From the NCBI GenBank assembly GCA_947169115.1, contig CAMVOK010000001.1:186001-250000 (forward strand): a stretch of DNA of 64,000 nt, in the 5' to 3' direction. Of the stretch, positions 43,071 to 52,915 are shown one piece after another. The translations under genes and the position numbers were made by a program. The stretch's first letter is position 1. The number at the start of each line of letters is the position of its first letter. This stretch comes from an uncultured Prevotellaceae bacterium. Lineage in GTDB: Bacteria; Bacteroidota; Bacteroidia; Bacteroidales; Bacteroidaceae. The notes beneath the pieces were generated by a model. It was given only the letters and a program-made list of their open reading frames with translations, was not told where the DNA came from and did no database searches.

Positions 43071-46000
43071 ATGTATAAGAGATTTTTTCTTCTGCTATCG
43101 CTTGCGCTGTGCGTGATAGGTGCGGTGGCACAGAAAGCGACAGTTACGGGTACGATTATGGACGGCACGCTCAACGAACCTTTGCCGGGAGCGGCCGTGG
43201 TGTTGCTGAATCCTAAGGATAGTACCCAAGTGACGGGTGTGGCAACAGATGTCAACGGAAAGGTGAATATGCCCGTTTCCAAGTATGGTACTTACTTGCT
43301 GCGTATTTCCTACGTAGGCTATATAACGAAGTTTCAACCCCTGGAACTTGACAAAAAAAACAAGACATTCGATTTGGGAACCATCATACTGGAGGAAGAT
43401 GCCAAGGTGATGAAGGAGGCTCAGGTGACAGCCCAACTGGCTCAGGTGGAGATGAAGGAGGATACCTTTGTCTATAATGCCGGTGCCTATCGTCTGCCCG
43501 AAGGCTCGGCTTTGGAGGAACTGGTGAAGAAGTTACCTGGTGCTGAGGTGGACGAAGATGGTACCATTAAGATTAACGGCAAGACCGTTAGCAAAATCAT
43601 GGTTGGGGGAAAGGAGTTCTTCGACAACGATACGAAGATGGCGATGAAGAACATCCCCACAAAGATGGTGGAAAAGATAAAGTCATACGACAAGAAGAGT
43701 GATTACAGCCGTATAACAGGCATTGACGACGGTGAGGAGGAGACGGTGCTCGACCTGACGGTGAAGAAAGGGATGAAAGAGGGTTGGCTCATCAATGCCG
43801 ACTTGGGCTATGGAACGGAAGACCGCTATGTGGCAAAGGCCAATATCAGCCGCTTTACCGACCACATGCAGTTTACGCTCATCGGGAGCCGTAACAACAT
43901 CAATGACAACTCGTTCCCGGGTGGCGGTGGCCGTGGCTGGGGCGGTGGTGGCGGACAAGGTATCACTACGAGCGACATGTACGGTGTGAACTTTGCCTGG
44001 GATAACGGAAAGAAAGATGGCGACGCAGGACTGGTGAAGGCTGGTGGTAACGTGCGTTACAGCCATCGTAAGAACGACGTACAAACACGTTCCAACAGTG
44101 AAATGTACCTGAATGGTACTACCAGCACCTTCTCGAACTCTCGTAATAACTCTGTCAACAGTAACCAGAATGTGAATGCCAATTTCAGGGTAGAGTGGCA
44201 ACCCGATTCTATGACGAACCTGATGTTCCGTCCAAACTTTTCCCGTTCGTGGTCGGATGCTCATGGGAACAGCCTGAGTGCCACGTTCAACGAAGACCCC
44301 TATGAGTCGTTCACAGACCCATTGGCTCAGTATAATCTGACGGAGAACAAAACCACCCGTGACCGTATTACTGTCAACGACAACGACCGTCAGACAAAGA
44401 GTGAGGGCAATTCGACTAACGTGGATGGTGATTTGCAGGCCAATCGTCGATTAGGTAAGGCCGGACGTAACTTAACATTGAACCTGGGTGGACGCTATTC
44501 CGAGAACGACAATACGTCGTGGAGTCGTTCCATGATTAATTATTATCAGCAGAATAAGAAGGACTTCAACAACCAGTATAATCTCTCGCCATCCACTTCC
44601 TATAACTTTCAGGGGAGATTAAGCTATACTGAACCCATAACCAAGTACTTCAATCTGCAAGCCCGCTACCAAATGCAGTATCGCTATTCCGACAGTGATC
44701 GGTCCATGTATAGCATCGACTCCCTGCTCACCAAGTTCGGAGGTTACTATACGGCAGAACAACTCTATCTGGGCTACATTCCAGGTCTCGACAGCCTGAA
44801 CTACTGCTACAATATGGAAAATTCGCAGTATGCAACTTATCGGGAATATAACCATGATGCCAGTTTCATGAGTCGGTACAACCGAAAGTTCGAGAACGGG
44901 CAGGAGATGCGTCTTAATGCAGGATTCAACCTTCAGCCCCAAACCACACACATGGACTATAAGAAGAATCAGTTGGACACTACCGTGGTACGCCATACCT
45001 TCAACTGGGCACCACGTATTGACATGCGATGGAAAATCAGCAATACCAGTCAGTTGCGCCTGCGTTATAATGCTTGGATGTCGCAACCCTCGATGACCAA
45101 TCTTCTGGAAGTGACCAACAGCAGCGACCCCTTAAACATATCCACAGGTAATGCCGGGTTGCGCTCATCGTGGAGTAACCGTTTATTTGCCTTCTACAAT
45201 GGATACAACGTTGATAAACAACGTGGATGGATGATAAACGCCCGCTACAATAACACGAAGAACAGCATTTCCACTGCCACCATCTATGACAGCCAGACGG
45301 GTGGAAGGTACACTCGTCCTATGAATATCAACGGCAACTGGGATATGGGTACTTCCATTATGTTCAATACAGCTCTCGATAAGGACAAACACTTCAATAT
45401 CTCGAACTTTGCCAACATCAACTATGCAAACAATGTCGGTTATTTGAACAAGAATACCACTATTAGCGGACTGGACATTTATAAGGATGCCGCCAAGACG
45501 ATTGTGGATATGGACAAGGTGTTTAGTCAAGTAACCTTGCAGAAAACGACCACTAAAAACACCAATGTGAATGATAATTTGCGTATGAATTATCGTAACG
45601 ATTTCCTTACGGATGGAACCTACGAGATAGGTTTGAACAGTGGTTTCAACTATCAACATGCCCGTAATAAGTTGCAAACCTCAGCCAATATCGACAGTTG
45701 GACGTTCAGTTATGGTGGTAATCTGAATATTACCTTCCCTTGGAATATGTCACTAGCTACTGACATCAGTCAGCAGAGCCGTCGTGGTTATTCTGATGAA
45801 TCTATGAATACCGATGAACTCATTTGGAATGCTCAGCTCAGCCAGAACTTGAAGAAGTGGCTTAAAGGTCACGAACTGACTGTAATGGTGCAGTGGTACG
45901 ACATCTTGCAACAGCGTAGCAATATCAGTCGCTCCATATCAGCCACGATGCGTAATGATACGTGGACGAACGCCATAAACAGCTATGTCATGGTTCACCT

Positions 46001-46142
46001 TGTCTATACGCTGAATCTGGTGGGTAATAAGGAGGCACGTGGTGCTATGGGGCCTGGCGGTCCCCGTGGGGGAGGAGAAGGTCCACGTGGTGGCGGTGGT
46101 CCTGGTGGCCGAGGGGGCTTCGGCGGAGGACGTCCGTTCTAA
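43071..46142 (+). CDS. Outer-membrane beta-barrel protein with carboxypeptidase-like regulatory domain
   Basis: 1023 residues. Signal peptide to about residue 20 (AQK), a carboxypeptidase-regulatory-like domain (about 22-110, ATVTGTIMDGTLNEPLPGA), a plug-like segment (LPEGSALEELVKKLPG, GKEFFDNDTKMAMKNIPT) and a barrel of aromatic-rich strands. It is related to TonB-dependent receptors of the OMP_b-brl_3 kind, which usually lack a recognisable TonB box. A Gly-rich loop lies near residue 285 (GGGGRGWGGGGG), and the tail is a Gly/Arg/Pro-rich run ending GGRGGFGGGRPF. No SusD partner follows, so a polysaccharide-uptake role is not supported; function unknown. Confidence 0.87.
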   Translation: MYKRFFLLLSLALCVIGAVAQKATVTGTIMDGTLNEPLPGAAVVLLNPKDSTQVTGVATDVNGKVNMPVSKYGTYLLRISYVGYITKFQPLELDKKNKTFDLGTIILEEDAKVMKEAQVTAQLAQVEMKEDTFVYNAGAYRLPEGSALEELVKKLPGAEVDEDGTIKINGKTVSKIMVGGKEFFDNDTKMAMKNIPTKMVEKIKSYDKKSDYSRITGIDDGEEETVLDLTVKKGMKEGWLINADLGYGTEDRYVAKANISRFTDHMQFTLIGSRNNINDNSFPGGGGRGWGGGGGQGITTSDMYGVNFAWDNGKKDGDAGLVKAGGNVRYSHRKNDVQTRSNSEMYLNGTTSTFSNSRNNSVNSNQNVNANFRVEWQPDSMTNLMFRPNFSRSWSDAHGNSLSATFNEDPYESFTDPLAQYNLTENKTTRDRITVNDNDRQTKSEGNSTNVDGDLQANRRLGKAGRNLTLNLGGRYSENDNTSWSRSMINYYQQNKKDFNNQYNLSPSTSYNFQGRLSYTEPITKYFNLQARYQMQYRYSDSDRSMYSIDSLLTKFGGYYTAEQLYLGYIPGLDSLNYCYNMENSQYATYREYNHDASFMSRYNRKFENGQEMRLNAGFNLQPQTTHMDYKKNQLDTTVVRHTFNWAPRIDMRWKISNTSQLRLRYNAWMSQPSMTNLLEVTNSSDPLNISTGNAGLRSSWSNRLFAFYNGYNVDKQRGWMINARYNNTKNSISTATIYDSQTGGRYTRPMNINGNWDMGTSIMFNTALDKDKHFNISNFANINYANNVGYLNKNTTISGLDIYKDAAKTIVDMDKVFSQVTLQKTTTKNTNVNDNLRMNYRNDFLTDGTYEIGLNSGFNYQHARNKLQTSANIDSWTFSYGGNLNITFPWNMSLATDISQQSRRGYSDESMNTDELIWNAQLSQNLKKWLKGHELTVMVQWYDILQQRSNISRSISATMRNDTWTNAINSYVMVHLVYTLNLVGNKEARGAMGPGGPRGGGEGPRGGGGPGGRGGFGGGRPF

Positions 46143-46170
46143 AACAACGGAGATTCCGGATTATCCAATT

Positions 46171-46701
46171 TTACTGAAATAAAGAGAAGTTGACACTTCC
46201 ATACTGGCGGTGTTCCAAGAAACGGGGATGACTTTCGAAGTTGTCCCTTTTTCCGTGTTCCAGTACGAATATGCCGTTCGGCAAAAGTAGGTCCCGTTCA
46301 AGCACGAGATCTGGCAGGTCGGGGATGTTGGGCAGAATGTAGGGTGGGTCTGCAAAGATGAGGTCGTACTGTTCATGGCAGGCATTGAGGAACTTGAATA
46401 CATCGCCACGGACGGGGACGGCATTTTCGTCACCCAGACGATGAAGAAATTCCTCGATGACTCGGTAGTGGAATGGGTCACGCTCAACAGCAACTACGTG
46501 ACTACAACCGCGTGATAAAAGTTCCAGGGTGATACTGCCTGTACCAGAGAATAGGTCAAGGGCACGGGCTCCCTCAAAATCGAGGTAGCCACGCAGTACA
46601 TTGAAAAGATTCTCCTTGGCAAAGTCTGTGGTGGGTCTGGCCTTGAACGAGCGAGGTACCTCGAAGTGGCGGCCTTTGTATTTGCCTGTGATTATTCGCA
46701 T
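46171..46701 (-). CDS. rsmD: 16S rRNA (guanine966-N2)-methyltransferase
   Basis: 176 residues. Opens MRIITGKYKGRHFEVP as the family does, with RPTTDFAKENLFNVL near residue 22, the SAM-binding ALDLFSGTGSITLELLSRG near 47, and catalytic FADPPY near 116. Methylates G966 of 16S rRNA. Its ATG overlaps the end of the DUF3822 gene by 10 nt, the common Bacteroidetes arrangement. Confidence 0.95.
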   Translation of the reverse strand: MRIITGKYKGRHFEVPRSFKARPTTDFAKENLFNVLRGYLDFEGARALDLFSGTGSITLELLSRGCSHVVAVERDPFHYRVIEEFLHRLGDENAVPVRGDVFKFLNACHEQYDLIFADPPYILPNIPDLPDLVLERDLLLPNGIFVLEHGKRDNFESHPRFLEHRQYGSVNFSLFQ

Positions 46702-47402
46702 GTTACGTTTGCTATATACTTCTTCAGGGCTGATTCCAATTCTTTATTCTTGCCGAGTAGAATGCAGTGGTCTTGGTGCTGGTCAAGGTGTAGTTGTTTC
46801 CATACAGAGAGCAGGAAATAGACTTGGTTGGCCAGTTCCTTGGCCTCAAAGGAATTGGCAAACAATAGTTTCCCTTTCTCATAGGCAAATACGAAAAGCT
46901 GGCGACCATTGGTGTGGGCATATAGCCGATGTTCCTCGTTTCTTTTCCGTTTGTCCTTTGCCAACATGCGGTTCATCAGTTGTCCGAAGTAACTGTGGAT
47001 GGTGGCATGGGGGTAGTGCTGTAGAATGAGTTCTTCTAACTCTTTCTCAATAACGAAAACCTCAATGATTTCCAAGGCTGGCAGCATCTCGTAGTGCATG
47101 TTCATGCCTGTGAGACTATCGGAACCAAAGGTTAAGCGATAGAGTGCTTGGGCCTCTTCGCTGCGAAATTCGTCGAGTGGGATTCTTGTTGAGGGATAGT
47201 CAGCGTAGATGCTTACCTCGTCATAGTCTGGTCGCAGTAGGGCGTTGGTTTTGAAAGCTGTTTCGAGTGCTTCCCTTAGAGTCTCGCCCTGTCGTGGTGC
47301 CACATCCTTTTGGCTGTGTGGCGTGGAAAAAGAAAATCCATCCGAAAAAATCCGGATGGATAGTTCTTGTTCCGTTAATCTCTTATTCCCAGTTACCAGC
47401 AT
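46692..47402 (-). CDS. DUF3822 family protein
   Basis: 236 residues of unknown function, found next to rsmD in many Bacteroidetes. The sequence shows two related halves: an N-terminal part beginning LTEQELSIRIFSDGFSF and a C-terminal part with NGRQLFVFAYEKGKLLFANSF, similar to an actin-like/ASKHA-type or DUF3822 arrangement. No signal peptide or membrane segment. Its start overlaps the end of the upstream gene by 20 nt and its end overlaps rsmD, so three genes form one operon. Confidence 0.85.
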   Translation of the reverse strand: MLVTGNKRLTEQELSIRIFSDGFSFSTPHSQKDVAPRQGETLREALETAFKTNALLRPDYDEVSIYADYPSTRIPLDEFRSEEAQALYRLTFGSDSLTGMNMHYEMLPALEIIEVFVIEKELEELILQHYPHATIHSYFGQLMNRMLAKDKRKRNEEHRLYAHTNGRQLFVFAYEKGKLLFANSFEAKELANQVYFLLSVWKQLHLDQHQDHCILLGKNKELESALKKYIANVTCE

Positions 47403-48087
47403 TGTTGTTCCAGTTCAGACCAGCTTCACCAATCTTCAGACCGGGATAGTTACCCATGCCTTCGGCCAGTTCTCTGCGGTTCTGTGCCTCGCGGCTCCAC
47501 AACTTGCTCTCACCAACCATGAAGGTTTCAAACTCTGCACCACATTCCATTACAGGGATGATGGCATCAGACTTTGTCTTAATCCAGATGGCAATCAGAT
47601 CAAATTGCTTCTTTTCGCCACCGTTGGCATCGGAGTTGGGGATGTAGCGCAGTTCCTCAGGATTGAAGCCTTCGGGATAGAGGGAGTCGATAAGGGAAAC
47701 CCAAGTGGTATCGCGACGGAAACCTTGCAGGCCATTGGCAGCGATTTCTGCAGCGTCGCCACGAGCTACGATGGCAGCGGCCTTGGAGTCAGTCAAACCT
47801 TTCTCCATCTGTGCCTCGGTCAGCACACCCTGCTTAATGACGATGGGCAACTTAGCCTCTTTCACCCATGCGATGAGGGTGTCCCAGTCAGCACAGAAGC
47901 CGATGTTGGGGTTCTGCTCCTTGTAGGCGTTCTGGGCGTTACGGATTTCAATCAGACGTTTCTTGACGTCAATCTCGCGTTGCTTTACGGCAGCATCAAA
48001 TTCCTGCTGGTCTGCAATACTGCGATAGCAAATGAACAACATGCACAGTGCAGCGATGCCTAAAACTACATTAATTAGCTTTTTCAT
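47383..48087 (-). CDS. Conserved protein with one N-terminal membrane helix, unknown function
   Basis: 234 residues. A hydrophobic helix (LINVVLGIAALCMLFICY) is followed by a charged helix (QQEFDAAVKQREIDVKKRLIEIRNAQNAYKE) whose heptad-like pattern suggests a coiled coil. Then comes a periplasmic or cytoplasmic domain with WDTLIAWVKEAKLP and GFNPEELRYIPNSD. The helix plus early N-terminal charge faintly recalls pilin-like proteins, but no prepilin cleavage motif is present. First gene of the operon with DUF3822 and rsmD. Confidence 0.75.
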   Translation of the reverse strand: MKKLINVVLGIAALCMLFICYRSIADQQEFDAAVKQREIDVKKRLIEIRNAQNAYKEQNPNIGFCADWDTLIAWVKEAKLPIVIKQGVLTEAQMEKGLTDSKAAAIVARGDAAEIAANGLQGFRRDTTWVSLIDSLYPEGFNPEELRYIPNSDANGGEKKQFDLIAIWIKTKSDAIIPVMECGAEFETFMVGESKLWSREAQNRRELAEGMGNYPGLKIGEAGLNWNNNAGNWE

Positions 48088-48143
48088 AATGTTTATTTAA
48101 TTTTATTTTGATTTTTGCTTACTTATTCGTACCTTTCGTCTTG

Positions 48144-48151
48144 CAAAAATA
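48144..48151 (-). promoter_or_regulatory. -7 element upstream of the anchored-protein operon
   Basis: TATTTTTG on the minus strand, about 57 nt before the ATG. TTTG lies 23 nt further upstream, slightly beyond the usual range. Confidence 0.4.
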
Positions 48152-48231
48152 TAATAAATAAATGACATAACCCACAAAATGAGCTATTTTTTACGATAAA
48201 ATGTCATTTTAATTTTAATATTTGATTTCGG

Positions 48232-49713
48232 ATGCCAATAAAGTCTGATTTAGGGTCGTTTATACTCGAGAATTTCCCATTCCCTCCTACAGGAGAGCAA
48301 CTTCGGGCCGTTGAGAGGTGGTGTGACTTCCTGTTATCGCGTAACCGCGAAGAAGTCTTTCTCCTTACGGGGTATGCTGGAACGGGAAAAACCACCCTTG
48401 TGGGTGCACTTGTCCGCTCAATGATGGCTCTTGGCCGTCCAGTGGTATTGTTAGCTCCCACAGGCCGTGCGGCCAAGGTATTTTCCCTCCATGCCGATGC
48501 CCCGGCTTATACCATTCATAAGAAAATCTACCGTCAGAAGACGTTTTCGGCAGAGATGATAAATTTTCAGGCAAATGTCAACAACCATCTCCATACGCTG
48601 TTTATCGTCGATGAAGCTTCGATGATAAGCAACGAGGGGCTGTCCGGCAAGCTGTTCGGTACGGGACGTCTGCTTGACGACCTTGTCCACTATGTCTATG
48701 CTGGAGAGGGATGTCGTCTGATGCTTGTGGGTGATTCGGCACAGTTGCCACCTGTGGGTGAGGAACTGAGTCCTGCGCTCGATGCCGATGCTTTGGCTGG
48801 GTACGGACTGGAGGTTCGACAGGCGGCTCTGACCGAGGTCCTTCGTCAGGTTGAGGATTCAGGAATATTGTGGAATGCAACGATGCTTAGAAAGCTGATA
48901 AGTACCGATGAAATAGGAAGTTTTCCTCGTTTTCGCGTACAGGGATTCCCTGATGTCCGTGTGGTGCCTGGGGATGAACTGATAGAACTTTTGGAGGATA
49001 GTTACTATCGTTGTGGAACAGATCAGACCATCGTGGTTACACGTAGTAATAAACGGGCGAACCTCTTTAACAATGGTATCCGGGGGCGCATACTTCAGTA
49101 CGAGGAGGAATTAACCTCGGGCGACCAGTTGATAGTAGTGAAGAATAATTACTTCTGGTTGTCAGATGATAACGGGAATTCTGATAATTCAGGAGATACG
49201 GAGAATGCTGATTCTGAAGTCTCTTCTCATGCTGTCGTAGACTTCATTGCGAATGGTGATGTCTGCGTTGTGCGTCGTTTCCGCAACGAGCGCACGCTTT
49301 ATGGGTTCCGCTTTGCCGATGTTACGCTTCGTTTTCCCGACTTCGACGATATGGAACTGGACGCAACCATCTTGCTCGATACGTTACAGAGCGAGGCTCC
49401 GGCTCTGACGCAAGAGCAACAATTGGCACTCTTCAATGCCGTTTGTGCCGACTACCCAGAGATTACCAACCGTCGCGATTTAATGAAGAAAGTAAAGGAA
49501 GACCCCTATTTCAATGCTTTACAGGTGAAGTATTCATACGCCATTACCTGTCACAAAGCACAGGGTGGCCAGTGGCAACGGGTTTTCATCGACCAAGGGT
49601 ATGTTACCGAAGACATGCTCTCGCCCGACTACTTCCGTTGGCTTTATACTGCTCTCACCCGTGCCACAGAGACCGTCTATCTCGTTAACTGGCCGCCTCA
49701 GCAACTGCAATAG
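48232..49713 (+). CDS. RecD-like SF1 DNA helicase
   Basis: 493 residues. Walker A is LLTGYAGTGKTTLVGAL near residue 43, motif II LFIVDEASMI near 124, motif III MLVGDSAQLPPVG near 163, and the C-terminal 2A part has SYAITCHKAQGGQWQRVFID near 438 and RWLYTALTRATETVYLV near 470. This is the RecD/TraA-like SF1B, 5'-3' group in a compact form without RecD's N-terminal domain. A hydrophilic Ser/Asn/Asp/Glu insert (about residues 310-335) has the composition of a disordered loop. Role in recombination or repair is inferred. Confidence 0.88.
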   Translation: MPIKSDLGSFILENFPFPPTGEQLRAVERWCDFLLSRNREEVFLLTGYAGTGKTTLVGALVRSMMALGRPVVLLAPTGRAAKVFSLHADAPAYTIHKKIYRQKTFSAEMINFQANVNNHLHTLFIVDEASMISNEGLSGKLFGTGRLLDDLVHYVYAGEGCRLMLVGDSAQLPPVGEELSPALDADALAGYGLEVRQAALTEVLRQVEDSGILWNATMLRKLISTDEIGSFPRFRVQGFPDVRVVPGDELIELLEDSYYRCGTDQTIVVTRSNKRANLFNNGIRGRILQYEEELTSGDQLIVVKNNYFWLSDDNGNSDNSGDTENADSEVSSHAVVDFIANGDVCVVRRFRNERTLYGFRFADVTLRFPDFDDMELDATILLDTLQSEAPALTQEQQLALFNAVCADYPEITNRRDLMKKVKEDPYFNALQVKYSYAITCHKAQGGQWQRVFIDQGYVTEDMLSPDYFRWLYTALTRATETVYLVNWPPQQLQ

Positions 49714-49736
49714 TTTTCCTCGGATAGAGACATACT

Positions 49737-49779
49737 AATGTGGGCACCCAAGGATTAGTATTCCTTAGGTGCCCACATT
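49737..49779. terminator. Stem-loop between the helicase and xylA genes
   Basis: AATGTGGGCACC and GGTGCCCACATT pair around further pairing (AAGGA/TCCTT) and a small loop. The stem is strong, but no T run follows on either strand, so a processing or bidirectional terminator role is uncertain. Confidence 0.6.
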
Positions 49780-49800
49780 ACTATTGTTTAGGTCGATGCC

Positions 49801-51108
49801 TTAGTACATGTTTACGATGGCTTCGTAAAGCTCCTGCTTGCCACTGGTTTGCTTGGGCTCACCGACAAGTTTACCATGTTCGTAGGCTTCTTCGAAGGTC
49901 ATCTTTCCATCTTCGAACTTTTTGCCGAGACCTGCATCGAAGGAAGCATAACGCTCCTTTACCATCTGTGGGATGGGTGATTTCTCGATGATTTCGGCTG
50001 CGGAAAGCAGGGCCTTGGCCATGGCATCCATGCCACTGATGTGGGCGATGAAGATGTCTTCGAGGTCGGTGCTGTTGCGACGGGTCTTGGCATCGAAGTT
50101 CGTACCGCCCGTACCGAATCCACCGTTTCGGATAATCTGCATCATGGCTTGGGTTAGTTCGAAGTGGTCGATGGGGAATTGGTCGGTGTCCCATCCGTTC
50201 TGATAGTCGCCACGGTTGGCGTCGATGCTGCCCAAGAGACCTGCATCAACGGCGCAAGCCAGTTCGTGCTCGAAGGTGTGGCCAGCCAAAGTAGCGTGGT
50301 TCACCTCGATGTTTACTTTGAAGTCCTTGTCAAGACCATTAGCGCGGAGGAAGCCGATGACGGTTTCTGTATCAACGTCGTATTGGTGCTTGGTGGGTTC
50401 CATGGGTTTGGGCTCGATGAGGAATGTACCCTTGAATCCACGGGCACGGGCATAGTCGCGAGCCATGCGCAACATGGTGGCCATGTGTGCCTTCTCGCGC
50501 TTCATGTCAGTATTTAGCAGACTCATGTAACCTTCGCGACCACCCCAGAACACATAGTTCTCGCCGCCCAGTTCGATGGTGGCGTCGATGGCATTCTTAA
50601 TCTGCACGATGGCGCGTGCCACTACGTCGAAGTCGGGGTTGGTCGATGCACCATTCATGTAACGCTTGTGACCAAACACGTTGGCTGTGCCCCATAGCAA
50701 CTTAATGCCTGTCTCCTGCTGCTTCTGTTTCAGGTAAGCCACCACCTCTTTCAGATTTTTCTCGTATTCATCGATGTTTTCGGCCTCCTGACAAAGGTCG
50801 ACATCGTGGAAACAATAGAAGGGTATGCCCAGCTTCTGCATAATCTCGAAACCAGCGTCAGCCTTGTGCTTGGCTGCTTCTACGGGGTCAGCGGAGTCGT
50901 TCCAAGGGAAGGTCTTTGTGCCAGGACCAAACTGGTCGCTGCCTTCGGCGCACAAGGTGTGCCACCAGCACATGGCGAAGCGCATCCAGTCTTTCATTTT
51001 CTTTCCCATTACCACACGCTCAGGCTCGTAGTAGTGAAAAGCCATAGGGTTTTTGCTCTCTGTTCCCTCGAAGGGAATCTTACCGATGTTTGGAAAATAC
51101 TGTTTCAT
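49801..51108 (-). CDS. xylA: Xylose isomerase
   Basis: Interconverts D-xylose and D-xylulose. 435 residues, class II XylA length. Motifs are [11 protein letters not shown] near residue 98 (catalytic His and Asp), VFWGGREGY near 182, the metal-ligand segment [18 protein letters not shown] near 230, [17 protein letters not shown] near 265, and [19 protein letters not shown] near 290. It lies behind xylB on the same strand, separated by a 198-bp spacer that contains a dispersed repeat. Confidence 0.97.
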   Translation of the reverse strand: MKQYFPNIGKIPFEGTESKNPMAFHYYEPERVVMGKKMKDWMRFAMCWWHTLCAEGSDQFGPGTKTFPWNDSADPVEAAKHKADAGFEIMQKLGIPFYCFHDVDLCQEAENIDEYEKNLKEVVAYLKQKQQETGIKLLWGTANVFGHKRYMNGASTNPDFDVVARAIVQIKNAIDATIELGGENYVFWGGREGYMSLLNTDMKREKAHMATMLRMARDYARARGFKGTFLIEPKPMEPTKHQYDVDTETVIGFLRANGLDKDFKVNIEVNHATLAGHTFEHELACAVDAGLLGSIDANRGDYQNGWDTDQFPIDHFELTQAMMQIIRNGGFGTGGTNFDAKTRRNSTDLEDIFIAHISGMDAMAKALLSAAEIIEKSPIPQMVKERYASFDAGLGKKFEDGKMTFEEAYEHGKLVGEPKQTSGKQELYEAIVNMY

Positions 51109-51148
51109 GATATTTATGTATTTAATGGGTTTAATAGGCTTAATATTT

Positions 51149-51327
51149 GGAGTTAAAGGGAAGTTATCGGCCTTCGGCCTTGGGAGTTATAGGGACAAAT
51201 GTATTAGACTGGTTGAAATAACTCGCAGGGGTATCGTCCTTTTCGCTCCAGCTATGCTGGCTTGCCTTAGCAAGAACTCCTCTATAACTCCGCGAGCAAA
51301 GCGAAGCTAACTCCTTTTTAACTCCTT
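51149..51327. repeat. Dispersed repeat, copy B, between xylB and xylA
   Basis: Left arm GGGAAGTTATCGGCCTT, a core with TGTATTAGACTGG and TATCGTCC, small hairpins (GCCTTCGGC; GCTCCAGCTATGCTGGC), and a right end of AACTCC units (TTTTTAACTCCTT). The core and arms match the element between rhaD and rhaM. The right end runs into the xylB gene and encodes its last residues and stop codon (ELKRS). Confidence 0.75.
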
Positions 51328-52779
51328 CTTCCATATCTCATACGCCTTACGATAGGCTTCGGTGTCTTGCGGTTCAAAGGTATCTACGATTCGCAAGGTA
51401 GATAAAGCCTCTTCGGCATTCTGGTAGATGCCAGCCCCGATGCCAGCCCCACGGGCGGCGCCTGCAGCTCCGTCGGTGTCGCAGAGTTCTATGGTGGCTC
51501 CTGTAGTTCCTGCCAGTGCTTGTCTGAATAGCGGGCTGAGGAACAAGTTGGCACGTCCAGCGCGTATCTTTGTTAATTCCATGCCCATGGTGGTCATTAC
51601 CTCCATGCCGTAAGCCATGGCAAAGGCAATGCCCTCCTGACTGGCTCGTAACAGATGAGCTTTATTGTGAATGTTGAAGTTCAGTCCATGCAAACTGCAA
51701 CCCAGGTCGCGATTTTCCAGCATCCGTTCAGCACCATTGCCAAAGGGCAACACGACGAGCCCATCAGAACCAATGGGAGCCTGGGCGGCCAATTCGTTCA
51801 TGTCGTTGTAGGAGAGGTTGGGGCACACGTTGTGGTGCATCCAACTATTCAGACAACCTGTGCCGTTGATACACAAGAGGATGCCGAGGTGCGGCTCCTC
51901 GGGATAGTGGTTGACATGTGCGAATGTGTTGACACGGCTCTTCGGATCATAGTCAATGCGGTCGGTGACACCATACACCACGCCGCTCGTGCCTGCTGTA
52001 GCTGCTACCTCGCCAGGATTCATCACCCCTAAAGAGAATGCATTGTTGGGTTGGTCCCCAGCACGATAGGTTACTGGGGTACCAGCCCGCAGTCCCAGTT
52101 TTTGTGCCACGTCAGCCCGCACTTGCCCTTGCCATCCGAAGGTGTTCACACGGTCGCAGGGTGTGGTTGGGTTGATGCCGTAGAAGTCTATCAGTTCATT
52201 CGCAATACTGTTCTGTTTGAAGTCCCATAGCATGCCCTCCGACAGACCGCTTAAGGTTGTTGTCATTTCACCAGTCAGTCGCATGGCGATATAGTCGCCA
52301 GGGAGCATAAAACGGTATATCTTGTCGAATATTTCAGGCTCGTTCTCTCTGACCCATGCCAATTTAGACGCCGTGAAGTTGCCCGGTGAGTTTAGCAGAT
52401 GGCCGAGGCAGTATTCTCTACCCAATTTCTCCATTGCCCGTTCTCCATAGGGTACGGCCCGGCTGTCACACCATATAATGCTGGGGCGCAGGGGCTTTCC
52501 CTCTTTGTCCACTACCACCAGTCCGTGCATCTGGTAACTAATGCCGATAGCCTCCACATCGTCGCCTTTGGCTCCTGTCTGTTTCATGATGTCGGCTGTG
52601 GCCAGTCGCAGATTTTCCCACCACATTTCGGGGGCTTGTTCCGCCCATCCTGCCTTTGGGGCTGTGATGGGCATTTCCTGTTTGGGATAGAAGGCCGATG
52701 CGGCAATTCGTCCTGTCTGAGTTTCTATGAGCGCAGCCTTCACACTGCTGCTGCCAATGTCATAACCAAGTAAGTACAT
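51307..52779 (-). CDS. xylB: Xylulokinase
   Basis: Phosphorylates D-xylulose. 490 residues of the FGGY family: LLGYDIGSSSVKAALIE at the N-terminus, ISYQMHGLVVVDKEG near residue 85, DSRAVPYGERAM near 110, the FGGY-like NGTGCLNSW and MEVMTTMGMELTKIRAGR near 395. The Asp of DQPNNAFSLGV near residue 235 fits the catalytic Asp. The final codons come from a dispersed repeat. A -7 element (TAACTTTG, 52824-52817) lies about 40 bp upstream. No xylose transporter or AraC/XylR regulator gene is adjacent. Confidence 0.93.
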   Translation of the reverse strand: MYLLGYDIGSSSVKAALIETQTGRIAASAFYPKQEMPITAPKAGWAEQAPEMWWENLRLATADIMKQTGAKGDDVEAIGISYQMHGLVVVDKEGKPLRPSIIWCDSRAVPYGERAMEKLGREYCLGHLLNSPGNFTASKLAWVRENEPEIFDKIYRFMLPGDYIAMRLTGEMTTTLSGLSEGMLWDFKQNSIANELIDFYGINPTTPCDRVNTFGWQGQVRADVAQKLGLRAGTPVTYRAGDQPNNAFSLGVMNPGEVAATAGTSGVVYGVTDRIDYDPKSRVNTFAHVNHYPEEPHLGILLCINGTGCLNSWMHHNVCPNLSYNDMNELAAQAPIGSDGLVVLPFGNGAERMLENRDLGCSLHGLNFNIHNKAHLLRASQEGIAFAMAYGMEVMTTMGMELTKIRAGRANLFLSPLFRQALAGTTGATIELCDTDGAAGAARGAGIGAGIYQNAEEALSTLRIVDTFEPQDTEAYRKAYEIWKKELKRS

Positions 52780-52816
52780 AGCTTTGCCAATTATGTATTA
52801 TACCATAGTTTTACCA

Positions 52817-52824
52817 CAAAGTTA
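52817..52824 (-). promoter_or_regulatory. -7 element upstream of xylB
   Basis: TAACTTTG on the minus strand, about 38 nt before the ATG; the -33 box is not clear. Confidence 0.5.
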
Positions 52825-52868
52825 TGAAATATTCTTCAAACCTTACCCCCTAATCCTTAATCTTTTTG

Positions 52869-52876
52869 TATATTTG
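52869..52876 (+). promoter_or_regulatory. -7 element upstream of the mechanosensitive channel gene
   Basis: TATATTTG, about 40 bp before the ATG, divergent from xylB. Confidence 0.45.
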
Positions 52877-52915
52877 CATTGAAAAATAAATAAAACGATA
52901 AAAACAATAAGAACT

